A DNA stretch of 64,000 nt. Origin: Boswellia sacra. Taxonomy: Eukaryota; Streptophyta; Magnoliopsida; Sapindales; Burseraceae. A program made the position numbers and the translations under genes. The stretch lies in the NCBI GenBank assembly GCA_013180625.2, contig SNVD02009113.1, positions 298,920 through 362,919 of the forward strand. Direction: 5' to 3'. The notes beneath the pieces were generated by a model. The model ran no database searches, was not told the DNA's origin, and saw only the letters and a list, made by a program, of their open reading frames with translations. Every line of letters begins with the position of its first letter. Position 1 is the first letter of the stretch. This document shows, piece by piece, positions 32,841 to 44,274 of this stretch.

Positions 32841-34843
32841 TAGGGTTGGCAATTTGCCCCGCCAGGTCCGGGGCCCCGGTTTGCCCCGGACTTGCCCCGC
32901 CCCAAAACTGTTTTAGGGTGGATTCGGGGCAAAAATATTCTGCCCTGACCGGGTGGGTCCGGGTCTAGCACTTAGCCCCGTTCGACCCGCCTCGCCCCGC
33001 ACAGTATAAGAGCATATATAAAAAACATAAAATATTAGGACTTAAATGATATTATTAGGGGCATTTGTGACACGCTTGGATATATTAGGATATCCTGTAA
33101 TTTTGCTAACCTATATAAAGAAAAATTTTTTTCCCTAACCCTAACTCACCCAAACGTGAAACGCCTCCTCTACTCTATCCTCTCTGTCTCTCGTTGGCGG
33201 TCTCTGCCGGTCGGCCCTCCTTCGCAGCAGCTCTGCTCTCCACAGATCAGCTCTAAATAACCAATATTTAGAGCATTTTCTGTAAATGCTTTTTGATTCC
33301 ACCAAGTGGTGCTTTTTGATTTTTTGATTTTTGCTTTGTTTAGCCGGGTCTTCGCTCAATTTGGGAGAAATACGATGAGGAGGCACATGCTGTGGTATAT
33401 GTAATTGATGCTGCTTGTCCTTCACGATTTGAAGATTCAAAATCTGCACTAGGTAAGTGATGTTCAACTATCAAACTGTTTGGAACTGGCAATGTTTTAA
33501 TGATATTTTACTAAATCTAATACTCGTCTACCAGAAAGAGTTCTTCGGCATGAGGTAAGATCAGTTGTTGCTTCACTCTTTATTTGTTTCCTTTTTCATT
33601 TATTTATTTTTTTAATTACTCTTGATTGCTAAGTGCAAGTAACCTAATTGTTTTATATTGGGCTTGCATATGTTCAACTGGAATACTGATTAATGTAAAA
33701 ATTTTATTTGTTAGCCGATATGTCACTTGCATTCGTTGAAGTTTTAAAGCATACTTTTCTGTTTTTTATTCATTTTATCTCAGAATCACTAGAATGGCAT
33801 TGCTTTCCTGAACTCTTTTATCTTTTGAATTTCATATCTCAATATTGTGTTGTCATCCTAATTGGCAGGTTCTTTCTGAAGCTGTATTAGCTGATGAACT
33901 TGGCCGATATCTAGATCTTAAGAAGTTGGATGAAAGGGTTTACTTGTTTGAAGCTATCTCAACTTATGATGGGTAAGTTGGATGGTTCACGAGCATAATT
34001 GTTAGATTTTCATTGAAGTCCATACTTTTTTGTTTTCATTCTCCAGAGGAACGACAAAGAAAACATAAAAATCTGTTATTCAAGTCTAAGGCAGTAGTTG
34101 TAACAACTCAATTGCTCTTTCAACCATCTTTTGAGCACCAAAAACGTGGCAGAGAAAGGCCATAACAATTTGAAATTTGATTGTAGGATTGGAATTAAAG
34201 AAAGTGCAGCGTGGCTGGTAGAGGTAATGGAGAGAAGCAAGAGAACTGAAATGCTGAGAGCTCGTATAGGAGCTGGCCCTGCTGCTTAGGAGAAACTTAT
34301 ATTAAATCATAATAGCTATATTTCCTCTGATTTTTGTAGCTTCTGTAATGGTAACTTATAATTGTTGTTTATTATTGTTGTTTTCATATACTTATTGGTA
34401 ACTTATACTTGTTTTGTTTGTTGAATTGTTGTTGACTTGATAATCTTGGACTTGTAATGGAATGATGTTTTTTATTTGTTAATTTCGTTATTGTGTATAT
34501 TTTTGATTTTAATTTGAAGATATATTGTTTTTATAAATGTTGAAAAATGATCATACTTGTAAATAATATGATAAAAATTTGAGAATGGAGTTATCTGTAA
34601 AGTTGTAAATGTTATAAGGGATGAGGTTTTAAAAAGATAAATATTATAGCAGATTGATTGTAAAAATATAAATATTTAGGGGCGAAGCGGGATGGGACGA
34701 GTTTGGATCCGTTCAAAATTTTTTTTTCCGTCTTGTCCTATCCCGCAACGGGGAAATGGGGCTGGACGAAACAAAAGAAAAATTGAACGGGGCGGGCTGG
34801 GTATCTGTCGTCCTGGATCCGTCTCGCCCCACTGCCATCCCTA
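32841..34843 (+). mobile_element. hAT-type element carrying an ARFRP1 gene fragment (Pack-hAT)
   Basis: It starts TAGGGTTGGCAATTTGCC and ends CCACTGCCATCCCTA, with an exact 8 bp duplication GACAGCTC (32833-32840 and 34844-34851). The homologous copy A shows the uninterrupted site near 9635. Subterminal regions are GC-rich repeats of CCCCGCC/GGGGC type like hAT-1. No transposase is present. The interior contains the 3' half of a host GTPase gene with introns and 3' UTR-like sequence, plus CT-rich leader-like sequence at 33121-33290 of unknown source. Confidence 0.9.
33344..34289 (+). pseudogene. ARFRP1: ARFRP1-type small GTPase gene fragment with introns
   Basis: Exon 33344-33452 reads PGLRSIWEKYDEEAHAVVYV and IDAACPSRFEDSKSAL. 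Exon 33535-33554 reads ERVLRHE. Exon 33869-33972 reads LSEAVLADELGRYLDLKKLD and ERVYLFEAISTYDG. Exon 34187-34289 reads IGIKESAAWLVEVMERSKRT, EMLRARIGAGPAA and a stop. Introns keep GT/AG borders. This is the C-terminal half of plant ADP-ribosylation factor-related protein 1, a Golgi/trans-Golgi small GTPase. The N-terminal P-loop exons are missing. So is the exon between HE and LSEA that would hold the guanine-binding NKQD motif. It cannot bind GTP as it stands. Retained introns indicate capture at DNA level. Confidence 0.85.
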
Positions 34844-36528
34844 GACAGCTCACCAGTGGCTCAAAGTGGATTAGGATGATTTGTTGAGCCATCTTTGTCC
34901 ACAGCGATAAATATCTGCGCTAAATATTGAATTAATTGTACGTAAAAGGCAGTTTCTTTCCAGAAGTATCCTGGACATTCATACAATTGCAAGCTGGGAT
35001 AGGCTATGTAGTTAGCTTTTCAATAAATTACAACAAAATTTAGAACTTTTTAGAAACTTGGGTGAGCCTAGAATATTGTCCTGTGTATCTCTCCCTCTTC
35101 CTCATGTCTATTTGTTTCGTTCCCATATTTCTTATCAAGGTACATCATTTATCATTCATCATATTGGTTTTGCGGTATACTTAATACTCAATAAATTATA
35201 AGTTATTGTATGATATCAACTTATCATCAATTTAAATTTTATTTTTATTTTTATTTTATTTTATTTTATTTTTAAATTTAAATTTAAATTTAAATTGTAT
35301 TTTATTTTTAAATTTAAATTTGGTTTAATTATGCCATCTAATTTTTAAAAGATGGCTCTTAATCCCTCTAACATCTTTCTCTTTTTTATTTTGAAATATA
35401 AATTGAGGACGAGATCTATTTAACTTGAAGAGCTTAATAATGATTTCTCTTTGTCTTCCTTTTCCCCTTGTGTTCTACATTCTTACAATCTACACCCTTC
35501 GCATGACTTTTGTTATTATTTATACAATAAGTTAATGTTAACTAAAATATTTTAAAAATAAATAAAAAAGGGACACGAAGACCAGTGTAGCCATTCATGT
35601 CCAGTGGCATTTCTTTAGAGCTTCCCAACATTTTGACACCACCATATTCATCATCATTAATGTGAAAATTCCTTCTCCTAAGAGCTTGCCGTAGATTCCA
35701 AATTCGTTAATTCTAATGCAAGTTTTCGTAAAAAAAAAAAAAGTATAGCTAATATAATAAATTTTTAAAATTGAAAAATAAATTGAAATCCAATTTACAC
35801 ATCGATACTAACCCAACAAATTTTGACTTTTTTTAAATTAATAAAAAAATAGAAAAAAAGGTTGGTTGCGGCTACCTATGGCCAGTCTACGTGGGCATCA
35901 CCCAATGGCCATGGGTAGCCACACATGACTCATGGCAGCCATGTTTTTAGGGAAAGAAAACAATAAGCATGAAAATTCCAAAATAAGAAAGATATTAGAT
36001 GGATTAAGAGATTTCTTTTAGAAAGTTAGATTGGATAATTTAAGAAAATTTAAATTTATGAACAAATTAAAGTGAAATTTAAATTGATGATAAGTTCGCA
36101 CTATATTGTAATTACTGATTTGTTAAGTACACTGTATAAGTAAAATGAGGTGATATGTTAGGTGTGTGAAAGTATTTCTCTTCTTTAGACACATTTCCTC
36201 AAGTTAGACAAGAAAATGATGCATCACTCGTGAAGCACATTTCCAAGGTGAGTAGAAGTACTCTCACTAAATTTATATATAAACTGATATAGTTTTATCT
36301 ATTTATTCACATATAATCACTCGTCATTAAATAAATTGATTTTATGTATTTACTACTCTAATCTTCTTATAACACATCAATTTATATATAAAATTTATAA
36401 AACTAGTATTATTTTATTTATAAATAATGTTTATAAGAATTAGGAAAGAAATTATTAATTATTTTTTAAAAGTCTTTATACCTTAAACCATGCATTGAGT
36501 TGTAAAAACTTCTATTTGCGAATTATTT

Positions 36529-36843
36529 TCTTCATCATCTCTCCCTCTTTTTTGTGCTTCCTTAATCCCAATACTGACCCCCCGCCCCCCCTCCCTCCAC
36601 TACCACCCCCCAACCCCAACCCACCAACCCAAAACAAAAAAACACCTCCCCCCCCAACCCTGCGGCCCTGCGACACTTGAAAGAGATGTGAGACCTTTTT
36701 TTTAAAGGGGGAAAAAAGAGAATGCATAGAGATATAATAACACAAAAAAAAAAAAAGAAAAATTACAAGAAAAAAATGAATATAACTAAAAATTGCTATC
36801 GAGTTTAGACTAATAAATAACTGAAGGAGTTTACTGCATTTTT
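36529..36843. other. Low-complexity spacer with a poly-C tract
   Basis: It contains C-rich sequence (36579-36665, runs of CCCCCC and CCACCCCC) and A-rich runs. The open frames across it give proline- or glycine-only simple sequence and are not genes. It ends where the copia-A LTR starts. Confidence 0.6.
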
Positions 36844-37072
36844 TGTTAGAATAATGTCCTAGTTTTTAAGGACATCTATGTGTATTTGAATTGTTCTAAG
36901 TTTCTGTTAACACTTGGCTTTATTTCTGCTAAGTGGGCTGCTTTCTCATTTCTGTTAAGATCGTGTATTGAATGGCTATTTAAGCCAATGTTATTGTTAA
37001 TAAAATGGGGTCATTCAATCCAGCTTGTTGTGTTCTTCTTCTGAGTTTTATTTTAGATCAAAGTTCCCAGCA
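36844..37072 (+). mobile_element. copia-A 5' LTR
   Basis: It starts TGTTAGAATAATGTCC and ends AGTTCCCAGCA, 229 bp, followed after three bases by the primer-binding site. It has no internal coding capacity. The 3' LTR lies beyond the window because the element is opened by two Athila insertions, so the target duplication (ATTTT upstream) cannot be checked. Confidence 0.8.
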
Positions 37073-37075
37073 ATG

Positions 37076-37088
37076 TGGTATCAGTGCC
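37076..37088 (+). promoter_or_regulatory. copia-A primer-binding site
   Basis: TGGTATCAGTGCC, complementary to the 3' end of initiator methionine tRNA, with one difference from the usual TGGTATCAGAGC core. Confidence 0.85.
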
Positions 37089-37146
37089 CCCACTGGGCCT
37101 GACCAATCAAAGCAGCAATCTTTGAAGTTTTGCAGAAGCACAGAAG

Positions 37147-37891
37147 ATGACTACAGAAGGGAGTTTTGTACAGCCAACCATTCCTCTCTTTAATGGTCAC
37201 TACGACCATTGGAGCATGTTGATGGAAAATTTCCTACAATCTAAGGAATTTTAGGGACTGGTGGAGCCTGGCTATATTGAGCCAACAAGTGAATCGGTGT
37301 AGATAGATGCACAACACAGGAAGAATGATGAGATGAAACTGAAGGACCTGAAAGTGAAGAACTATCTCTTCCAGGCGATCAATCAGACCGTTCTTGACAC
37401 CATTCGCACGAAGGATATTGCCAAAGATATATGGGATGCCATGAAAAAAAATTTGAAGGAAATGCAAGGGTCAAGAGGTCTCATCTTCAAGCTCTTCGCA
37501 GAGAATTTGAAACTCTTGGGATGAGGTCCAGTGAAAGAGTAACAGAGTACTTCTCTAGGGTCATGACAGTGGCCAACAAGATGCGAATTTATAGAGAAGA
37601 TATGCAGGATGTTAAAGTGGTGGAGAAAATTCTATGCTCTTTAACTGAGAAGTTCAACTATGTCGTATGTTCTATTAAGGAGTCAAAGGACATTGATGCT
37701 CTTATATTGACAAGTTACAAAGCTCATTAATAGTACATGAACAGCAATTTTAGAGACGTAATGGTGAGGAACAAGCTTTGAAAGTGACATCTGAAGGAGG
37801 AAGAGGTCCTGGTCATGGTATCTATAGAGGAAGAGGAAGAGGGAGAGGTTGCGTAGGCTTCACAAAGCCAACTGTGGAGTGTTACCGATGC
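37147..37891 (+). pseudogene. copia-A gag, interrupted in its zinc knuckle
   Basis: It starts MTTEGSFVQPTIPLFNGHYD and continues with MKLKDLKVKNYLFQAINQTV, DIAKDIWDAMKK, LQALRREFETLGMRSSERVT and VVEKILCSLTEKFNYVVCSI. This is the capsid-like gag of Tork-type copia. In-frame stops occur after QSKEF and after SESV, and a frameshift lies near 37465. The final zinc knuckle (CxxC...GHxxxxC) is cut: CYRC is here at 37880-37891, and LGHFRYEC resumes at about 55108 after Athila-1. This join defines the Athila-1 insertion to the base. Confidence 0.9.
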
Positions 37892-37896
37892 CATCA

Positions 37897-39274
37897 TGAT
37901 GAACACTTAAATATGTATGTTTCATAAGAGTTAACTCATCATATTGCACTAATAATGTCATTAAATTCCTCAACCTAGCATATTTGTAGTATTTGTATCT
38001 TTATAATTAATTTTCTTTTAATTTTGATTTTGTTATAGGTTCGGTAAAATGGGCATAACTTTCTATTTATAGATCAGAATGGTGAAAATATTAATGTTTT
38101 GGAAAGCCGATTCAATTGTCTACAAGATTGTATTTCACAAGTATCATCAAATTCGGGCTTTTAGTGGACCAAAATTGGGCTTGAAGTGAACCCATCTAAA
38201 GTCTCGGCCCAGTCTAACCAGGCCTCAATATTTGAATCATATCTCTCAAAATACGTATCCAAATTGAATATCAATATGTTCTAGAAAGTGGAAATATGTA
38301 CAACTTTTATGAAGACATGTGATTAAAATGCTCAATATTTCAATGTCAAAATCGGAGGTCAAAGTCGGCGCCTAATGATCCCAATTGTCAAAGATTTTTA
38401 CAACTATTATTTGACAATTATGCCCTTGTAATTTGACAAGTTTACCCCTGAATGTATCTATAAATAGAGGTGCCTTGTGACCCATTAGGGCATCTTGGCC
38501 TTGGCTGGAACATTTTGGCTTTGGCTAGGATCTTGTATTGTGTTTTGTGTGTTTATGTTATTAATGAATTTCCTTTTTCTTGCATTTTATTTTCTTTCTA
38601 TTATAATGTCTTTCTAATTTCTCTTTTGCTAAGGTGAAAGGGTGAAACCCTTGATATGAGAATAAGGATTCTTTAACCCTTGATATGTGCTTAATAATTT
38701 TAATCTTATAATGTTTATTCTATATGATTTATATTTATTTCTCTAATCAATCTTGACACCACTCGTGAAGTAGAGGTCTTGATCCATTGTAGACAATCAT
38801 TGACACATCAAATGCTTGGATCCTTTCTAGATGTCGTATGGTTTTTCCTTACCGACACGAATCTAGTTAGGAATCTTGATTTGTTGTCGACATATGAAAA
38901 TTGACACATTGGATGCTTGAACCCATTTACAAGTAGTGGTATAAATATTGGTAATGAAGCAAATATAATTCATATAACTAGAACGGGTTGTTTATCCTTA
39001 TTTGAAATATCAAGGGAGGATCCCCTAACCTTGGCTTTCATTATTATTGTGTTGATTTTTCTGGTGTGATTCTCATTTATTGTTTACCAACTTGTTCTTT
39101 ACTTATATTTATTGATATTATCTTGTCATCTCTTTAAATCATTCATATCATATTAGCTTACTTATAGTTTGTACTGCTAAAATCTCCTTCCTCGTGGATC
39201 GACTCCGGTCTTACCGGGTTTATTACTTCGACACTCCTATACTTAGGAGACAATCGTTTTTTTTGGATGTATCA
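37897..39274 (+). mobile_element. Athila-1 5' LTR
   Basis: 1378 bp. It starts TGATGAACACTTAAATATG and ends TTTGGATGTATCA. Its partner at 53720 is 1383 bp and closely similar with scattered substitutions. A TATA-like sequence (TCTATAAATAGAGG at about 38457) lies in a position suitable for the retrotransposon promoter. Confidence 0.92.
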
Positions 39275-39280
39275 AGTTTT

Positions 39281-39298
39281 TGGCGCCTTTGCCGGGGA
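39281..39298 (+). promoter_or_regulatory. Athila-1 primer-binding site
   Basis: TGGCGCCTTTGCCGGGGA closely matches the aspartate-tRNA primer-binding site characteristic of Athila elements (TGGCGCCGTTGCCGGGGA), with one difference. Confidence 0.88.
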
Positions 39299-39476
39299 AG
39301 GTAAAATTTGGCGTACAAAATTGTAAGTATTTCTTTTTCTCATTTCTTTTATTTTCATTTTACTTTGTCGCGTGTTCATCTTTTCTTCTCTTCTCTTTTC
39401 TCTTTCTTGTATAAAAATTTGGTCACGTACATATAGTGGTAGACTAGTTAGAAAAACATTATCTTCCTTAGAAAAC

Positions 39477-40738
39477 ATGGCTGACAATCAAGTGGAAAGA
39501 TTCACGGATGAAGGGGACAATCGTTCTCAACAAAATGATCAGAACCAACTAAGAACCCTCAGAGACTACATGAATTCAGTAAGGACTAGTGCACCATCTT
39601 GTGTAGTTTCTCCTCCAGATTCAATCCATTTCAATTTCAAGCCAAGTTTTGTTCGACTTTTACCCACCTTTCAAGGGCTTGATATGGAGAACCCACATTT
39701 GCACTTAAAACTCTTTGAAGAGGCATGTAACTCCTACACTGACCCAAATTGTAGCATAAACACCATTAGAATAAAGCTTTTTCCTTTTTCATTAAAAGAT
39801 AAAGCTAGAACATGGTTATAAAATTTGAGGTCGAATTCCATCAGTTTATGGGATGAGATGAAACAACAATTTTTGAAAAAAATTTTCCTACCCATAGAAC
39901 GAATTCTCTTAAAAGACAAATTTCTGATTTCTCTTAAAAACAAGGGGAAACCCTTTACCAATGTTGGGATAGGTATAAAGAACTACTTAATGCCTGTCCT
40001 CACCATGGTTTTGAAACTTGGAGAATAGTTGCACACTTTTATGAAGGGTTAACACTTCAAGATAGCCAACTAGTAGAATTAATGTGTAATGGAGAATTTA
40101 AAGAAAAAGACACTGAGGAAGCACTTGACTACCTAGATCCCTTGGCAGAAAAGGCATAAAATTGGGACACTGCTGGCACCCATGAGGTACCAAGCAAGGC
40201 CCCAACCTTGACATCCAATAGAGGTATTTACAACCTTAAGGAAGACCATGACCTTCAAGCCAAATATACATCCTTAGCTAGAAAATTCGAGGCTTTAGAA
40301 ATGAAAAAGACTAATCAATTGAATTCTATTCAAGAAAATGTCTGTAACATTTGTGATGACAATGACCATTCTACTGATGATTGCCCAACTTTGCTTGCCT
40401 TTAGGGGATGTCTCCATGAGCAAGCCAATGCCTTGAACACTTTTAAAAGGCCAAATCACAATCCATATTTACAAACCTACAATCCAGGTTGGAGAAATCA
40501 TCCAAATTTTAGTTGGAAAACTGATAATCATGCACAATCCTCACAAGTCCCTTTTCAAACACGTCAAAATTTTCAAAATTCTCATAATCATGCATATGCT
40601 CCTCCTTCTAGGAATGATCTTGAAGAAACATTGCATTCATTCATTACAAAGCAAGAGACTTTCAATAGTCAAACTGCTCAAACATTAGCAAATTTGTCTG
40701 ACACTTTGGCAAAATTTGTATCTATATTTAGCATCTAA
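39477..40738 (+). pseudogene. Athila-1 gag
   Basis: It begins MADNQVERFTDEGDNRSQQN. The Athila-type capsid segment is visible: FKPSFVRLLPTFQGLDMENP, HLKLFEEAC, KLFPFSLKDKARTWL, then a stop, and WDEMKQQFLKKIF. Later segments include EALDYLDPLAEKA and a zinc-finger-like CNICDDNDHSTDDC with LQTYNPGWRNHPNFSW, a retrotransposon gag signature. Stops fall at about 39822, 40029, 40158 and 40736 and frameshifts are needed between blocks, so the product is not made whole. Confidence 0.85.
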
Positions 40739-40765
40739 GAGAAAGGAAAATTCCCTTCTCAAACA

Positions 40766-41418
40766 TTGCAAAACCCCAAAGATCAATCTAACTCAAATGC
40801 AGGGAGTTCAAGTAACCATTATTTTGATCAAGCCAAATCAGTCATGACCCTTCGCAATGGTAAGGTTGTTGAAAAACACATTCTTAACTCTTGTGACAAA
40901 GAAGAAGAATCAATCTTTGAAGGGCAGGAAGAGGTTGCCAAACCAACACCTAACGAAGAAGAAACCAAATCCTCATCTGTGCCTCCATTTCCTCAAGCAT
41001 TAGCCACACAAAAGAAGCCAACTCACAATTCTGAAATCTTTGAAATTTTTAAACAGGTGAAGGTCAACATTCCTTTACTAGATGTGATCAAACAGGTACC
41101 TTCTTATGCAAAATTTTTGAAAGACTTGTGCACTGTAAAAAGGAAATTGAATGTGAAAAAAAAGGCCTTCCTAGCCGAGCAAGTAAGTGCCATTCTTCAA
41201 AATAATAATACAGTGAAATATAAGGATCCGAGTTGTCCTACAATTTCATGTGTTATTGGAGACCATAAAATTGAACGAGCTTTACTTGATCTTGGTGCTA
41301 GTGTGAATTTACTCCCATATTTGATTTTTCAAAAACTCAATCTAGGTGAGTTAAAACTGACTTCTGTGACTCTTTTGCTTGCTGATAGATCAATTAAAAT
41401 ACCAAGAGGAGTAGTAGA
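40766..41418 (+). pseudogene. Athila-1 protease segment, interrupted by Sirevirus-1
   Basis: It encodes the linker (QNPKDQSNSNAGSSSNHYFD, VMTLRNGKVVEKH) and the aspartic protease (AFLAEQVSAILQNN, CPTISCVIGDHKIERALLDL, GASVNLLPYLIFQKL). The protease box is DLGAS, the Athila/Tat variant of DTGAS. The reading frame is cut after PRGVV by Sirevirus-1 and resumes with EDVLVQIDKFIYPVDFIILD at 47936 when one 5 bp target copy is removed. Confidence 0.85.
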
Positions 41419-43132
41419 TGTTAGCCCTAAGGCTACGTGATAATTTTGATGATAACAATACACATTGATTCATTGAGATTTACTAACATGTTTATTTATG
41501 TGTAAGAGTAATATCATTGAAATAATTATAAAATCAAGAAAAGGCTTATTAAAATGAAGTGTTGAAGCTAAGGAGAAGACTACATGTTAAAGACACTAAA
41601 GTTTAAGAACAAGAAATTCAAGTTTCAAGTGTAAGGTCGTCCAAATCATCATGCAAGTTGAAAGACAAATAGAAGCAGCTGATATGAGCACTGAATACTC
41701 TTTTGGACATATCTTAAGCTACAAATATCAAAATCACTTGATTCTTGTGGCATGGAAAGAGGACTTAATGAAGAAAATTTCGTATGTTTTGAAGAAATTC
41801 AAATTTCAAATGAAAGGCTGACATAATTGACATGCAATTCGGTGGACTGATACAAAAAAGAAAAATCAACTCATTTGAGCACCGAATGATATTTTGTCCA
41901 TATCTTGAGTTAGAGATATCAAAATGACTTGATTCTTGAGGCATTAGAAAGATGATTCAATGGATCAGATTTCATATTCTTTGAAGAAATTCAAATTTCA
42001 AATAGAAGGACAGCATAATACACATGCAAGTCGGTGGATTGACACATGGAAGAAAAATCAAGTCACATGAGCACCGAATGGTGTTTTGGCCATATCTTGA
42101 GCTAAAGATATCCAAATGACTTAGTTCTTGATGAGTTGGAAAGCTTATTCAATTTTTCAGATCTTTTATGTTTTGCAAATTTTCAAATTTCAAACAGAAA
42201 ATTGATAAAAATGGCAGAAAAAATTATGGTTTTTATAGTGGGCAGAAAATTTGGAGTTGGTGTCTTCACTTGATTAAGTTATTCTCATTTGCCTATAAAA
42301 GGAGCCCTTCTCCCATGCATTCAACAAGACAAAGAGAAAAGAAGAGAAGTATCTATCAAGCAAAAAGAAAGAAAAATATCAAGTCTAGAGAGTTTTTATA
42401 TTCTTTATCTACTCTTTGAAGAGAGTTGTACTTTTGTTGTAAAAATTTACTTTGTTCTTGTATTGTGGTAAGAGTGAGATCTTCTTGTAAAGGATAAAAG
42501 TTATCCTTGAGAGAACTCTTTCCTTGGTGAGGTTGTTCATCAAGAAGAACTCTTGGTGTGGTGTTATCAAGAGTTGAAGGAAGTTGCCTTGGTGAGGTTG
42601 TTCATCAAGAAGAACTCTTGGTGTGGTGTTATCAAGGGTTGAAGGAAGTTGCCTTGGTGAGGTTGTTCATCAAGAAGAACTCTTGGTGTGGTGTTATCAA
42701 GAGTTGAAGGAAGTTGCCTTGGTGAGGTTGTTCATCAAGAAGAACTCTTGGTGTGGTGTTATCAAGAGTTGAAGGAAAAAGTCTTGGTGAGGTTGTTCAT
42801 CAAGCAAGTTGTAAAGATTTCTACAACTTAGTGGAAAGCTTAGCTCGTAGAGCTAGGAGCCCGTGGACGTAGGCAAGGTTTGCCGAACCACGCAAATTGA
42901 GTTTGCACTCTCTCTATCCCTATCTCTTTATATTTACTTGCACTTGTGATTGTTCATTATTGTATTCTCTTGATTGCATCTTTAATAACTTCTAATTTCA
43001 TCTTCTTCACCTTTATTCCCAAAGAAAGAGTGAACTAATTTTGATCTTTCAAGAAAAGTTTTATAAATCCATTTTGATAAATAAAAACCTAATTAACCCC
43101 CCCCCTCTTGGGTTGCCATACTTGGGTCAACA
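41419..43132 (+). mobile_element. Sirevirus-1 5' LTR
   Basis: 1714 bp. It contains two tandem arrays: three ~192 bp units (41684, 41877, 42069 by the GAGCACxGAATxxT landmark) and a 65 bp array (42532 on). A TATA-like CCTATAAAAGGAGCCC at 42291 sits between the arrays at a promoter-like position. The LTR ends TTGGGTCAACA directly before the primer site. Confidence 0.9.
42532..42800 (+). repeat. 65 bp tandem repeat in the Sirevirus-1 5' LTR
   Basis: GTTGTTCATCAAG starts at 42532, 42597, 42662, 42727 and 42792, a constant 65 bp spacing. Each unit contains the near-palindrome CAAGAAGAACTCTTG and then TTATCAAGAGTTGAAGG. The first four are full units and the fifth is the array end. Confidence 0.95.
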
Positions 43133-43134
43133 AG

Positions 43135-43146
43135 TGGTATCAGAGC
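43135..43146 (+). promoter_or_regulatory. Sirevirus-1 primer-binding site
   Basis: TGGTATCAGAGC, exact complement of the initiator methionine tRNA 3' end, two bases after the 5' LTR. Confidence 0.95.
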
Positions 43147-43188
43147 AAGGTTGCTCATTTTTTTTTAAATCTTAGCCGATTTTGAGCT

Positions 43189-44274
43189 ATGGCAACTTTT
43201 AATTCAACTTCATATGTTGAGGGACTTTCTATCTCTAGACCTCCATTTTTTAATGGAAGTGATTACTCTTATTGGAAAACTAGAATGAGTATTTTCTTGA
43301 AATCTTTTGATTATGATTTGTGGTCTATTGCTTTGGAAGGACCTTTTGTTCCTACCAAAATTGAAAATGGGGAATGCATGCTTAAAGAACCTAAAGAGTT
43401 TAGTAAAGATGATAAAAAGAAATTGAGTTTGAATGCTAAAGCTATGAATGTGTTATATTGTGCTCTAGATAGAAATGAGTTTAATAGAATATCTACTTGT
43501 TCTACGACACAAGAAATATGGCACACACTTCAAGTAACTCATGAAGGAACTAGTCAAGTTAAAGAATCTAAAATTAGTATGCTAGTTCATAGTTATGAGC
43601 TTTTTAAGATGAAATCGAATGAATCCATTTCTGAAATGTTTACTAGATTTACGGATATTGTCAATGCTTTAAAATCTCTTGGTAAATCTTATTCTAATGT
43701 TGAAATGGTGAGAAAGATTCTTAGGTGTCTACCAAAATCTTGGGAGCCAAAGGTGACGGCAATTCAAGAAGCAAAGGACCTCACTAAACTACCATTAGAA
43801 GAACTTATGGGTTCTCTCATGACTCATGAAATCACCTTGAAGGAGAATGAAGAAGATTTCAAGAAAAAGAAAAATATCGCTTTCAAATCTTCAACAAAAG
43901 AAGATGATGAGTCCGACAATGAAGGAGACGATGAAGATCTTGCATTCATCACAAGAAAGCTAAAAAGGATGATTAGAAGAAACCAAGGATTCAAGAAGAA
44001 TTCTAGAAGGGAGTACAAAGGGCAAAGCTCAAAGCAAGATAAGAAAAATGATCAAGTCATTTGCTATGAGTGCAAGAAACCGGGACATGTAAAGATAGAT
44101 TGTCCTTACTTCAAGAGTCAAAACAAGAAATCCAAAGCAATGAAAGCCACAAATTGGGATGATAGTGAAGCTAGCTCCACCGAAGAAGAAGATTGCGAAG
44201 TGGCAAACATGTGCTTCATGGCTTTAAGTGAAGATGAGACAAAGGAGTGGCAAACACAAGTGGTACTTAGATAG
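43189..44274 (+). CDS. Sirevirus-1 gag
   Basis: An open frame of 361 residues starts MATFNSTSYVEGLSISRPPF. The UBN2-type capsid region includes FNGSDYSYWKTRMSIFLKSF, SLNAKAMNVLYCALDRNEFN, EIWHTLQVTHEGTSQVKESK and VRKILRCLPKSWEPKVTAIQ. A charged linker follows and then one zinc knuckle, CYECKKPGHVKIDC, at about residue 292. This protein would form the virus-like particle. Unlike most retroelement frames here it has no internal stop. It ends in a short out-of-frame tail (WQTQVVLR) where the protease continues in the next frame. Confidence 0.9.
   Translation: MATFNSTSYVEGLSISRPPFFNGSDYSYWKTRMSIFLKSFDYDLWSIALEGPFVPTKIENGECMLKEPKEFSKDDKKKLSLNAKAMNVLYCALDRNEFNRISTCSTTQEIWHTLQVTHEGTSQVKESKISMLVHSYELFKMKSNESISEMFTRFTDIVNALKSLGKSYSNVEMVRKILRCLPKSWEPKVTAIQEAKDLTKLPLEELMGSLMTHEITLKENEEDFKKKKNIAFKSSTKEDDESDNEGDDEDLAFITRKLKRMIRRNQGFKKNSRREYKGQSSKQDKKNDQVICYECKKPGHVKIDCPYFKSQNKKSKAMKATNWDDSEASSTEEEDCEVANMCFMALSEDETKEWQTQVVLR

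Larger units (their letters stand above)
29276..36528. repeat. Unclassified dispersed repeat, copy B, with two hAT insertions
   Basis: It matches 8520-11266 in the same orientation. Removing 30599-32613 and 32841-34843, each with one copy of its target duplication, restores continuity with copy A (GTTGTxxTAGTTTA at the first site, GACAGCTCACC at the second). Copy B keeps an additional ~550 bp (29930-30480) not in copy A. The left edge is set by the copia-2 insertion. No protein is recognised. Confidence 0.6.

Noticed and set aside
36495..36745. Proline-rich and glycine-rich open frames on the two strands
   Set aside because: They translate a poly-C low-complexity tract. No start context, homologue or neighbour supports a gene.
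42532..42800. Regular direct repeats resembling a CRISPR array
   Set aside because: Units are contiguous 65 bp copies with no variable spacers, lie inside a plant LTR and are matched by the partner LTR. It is an LTR tandem repeat.
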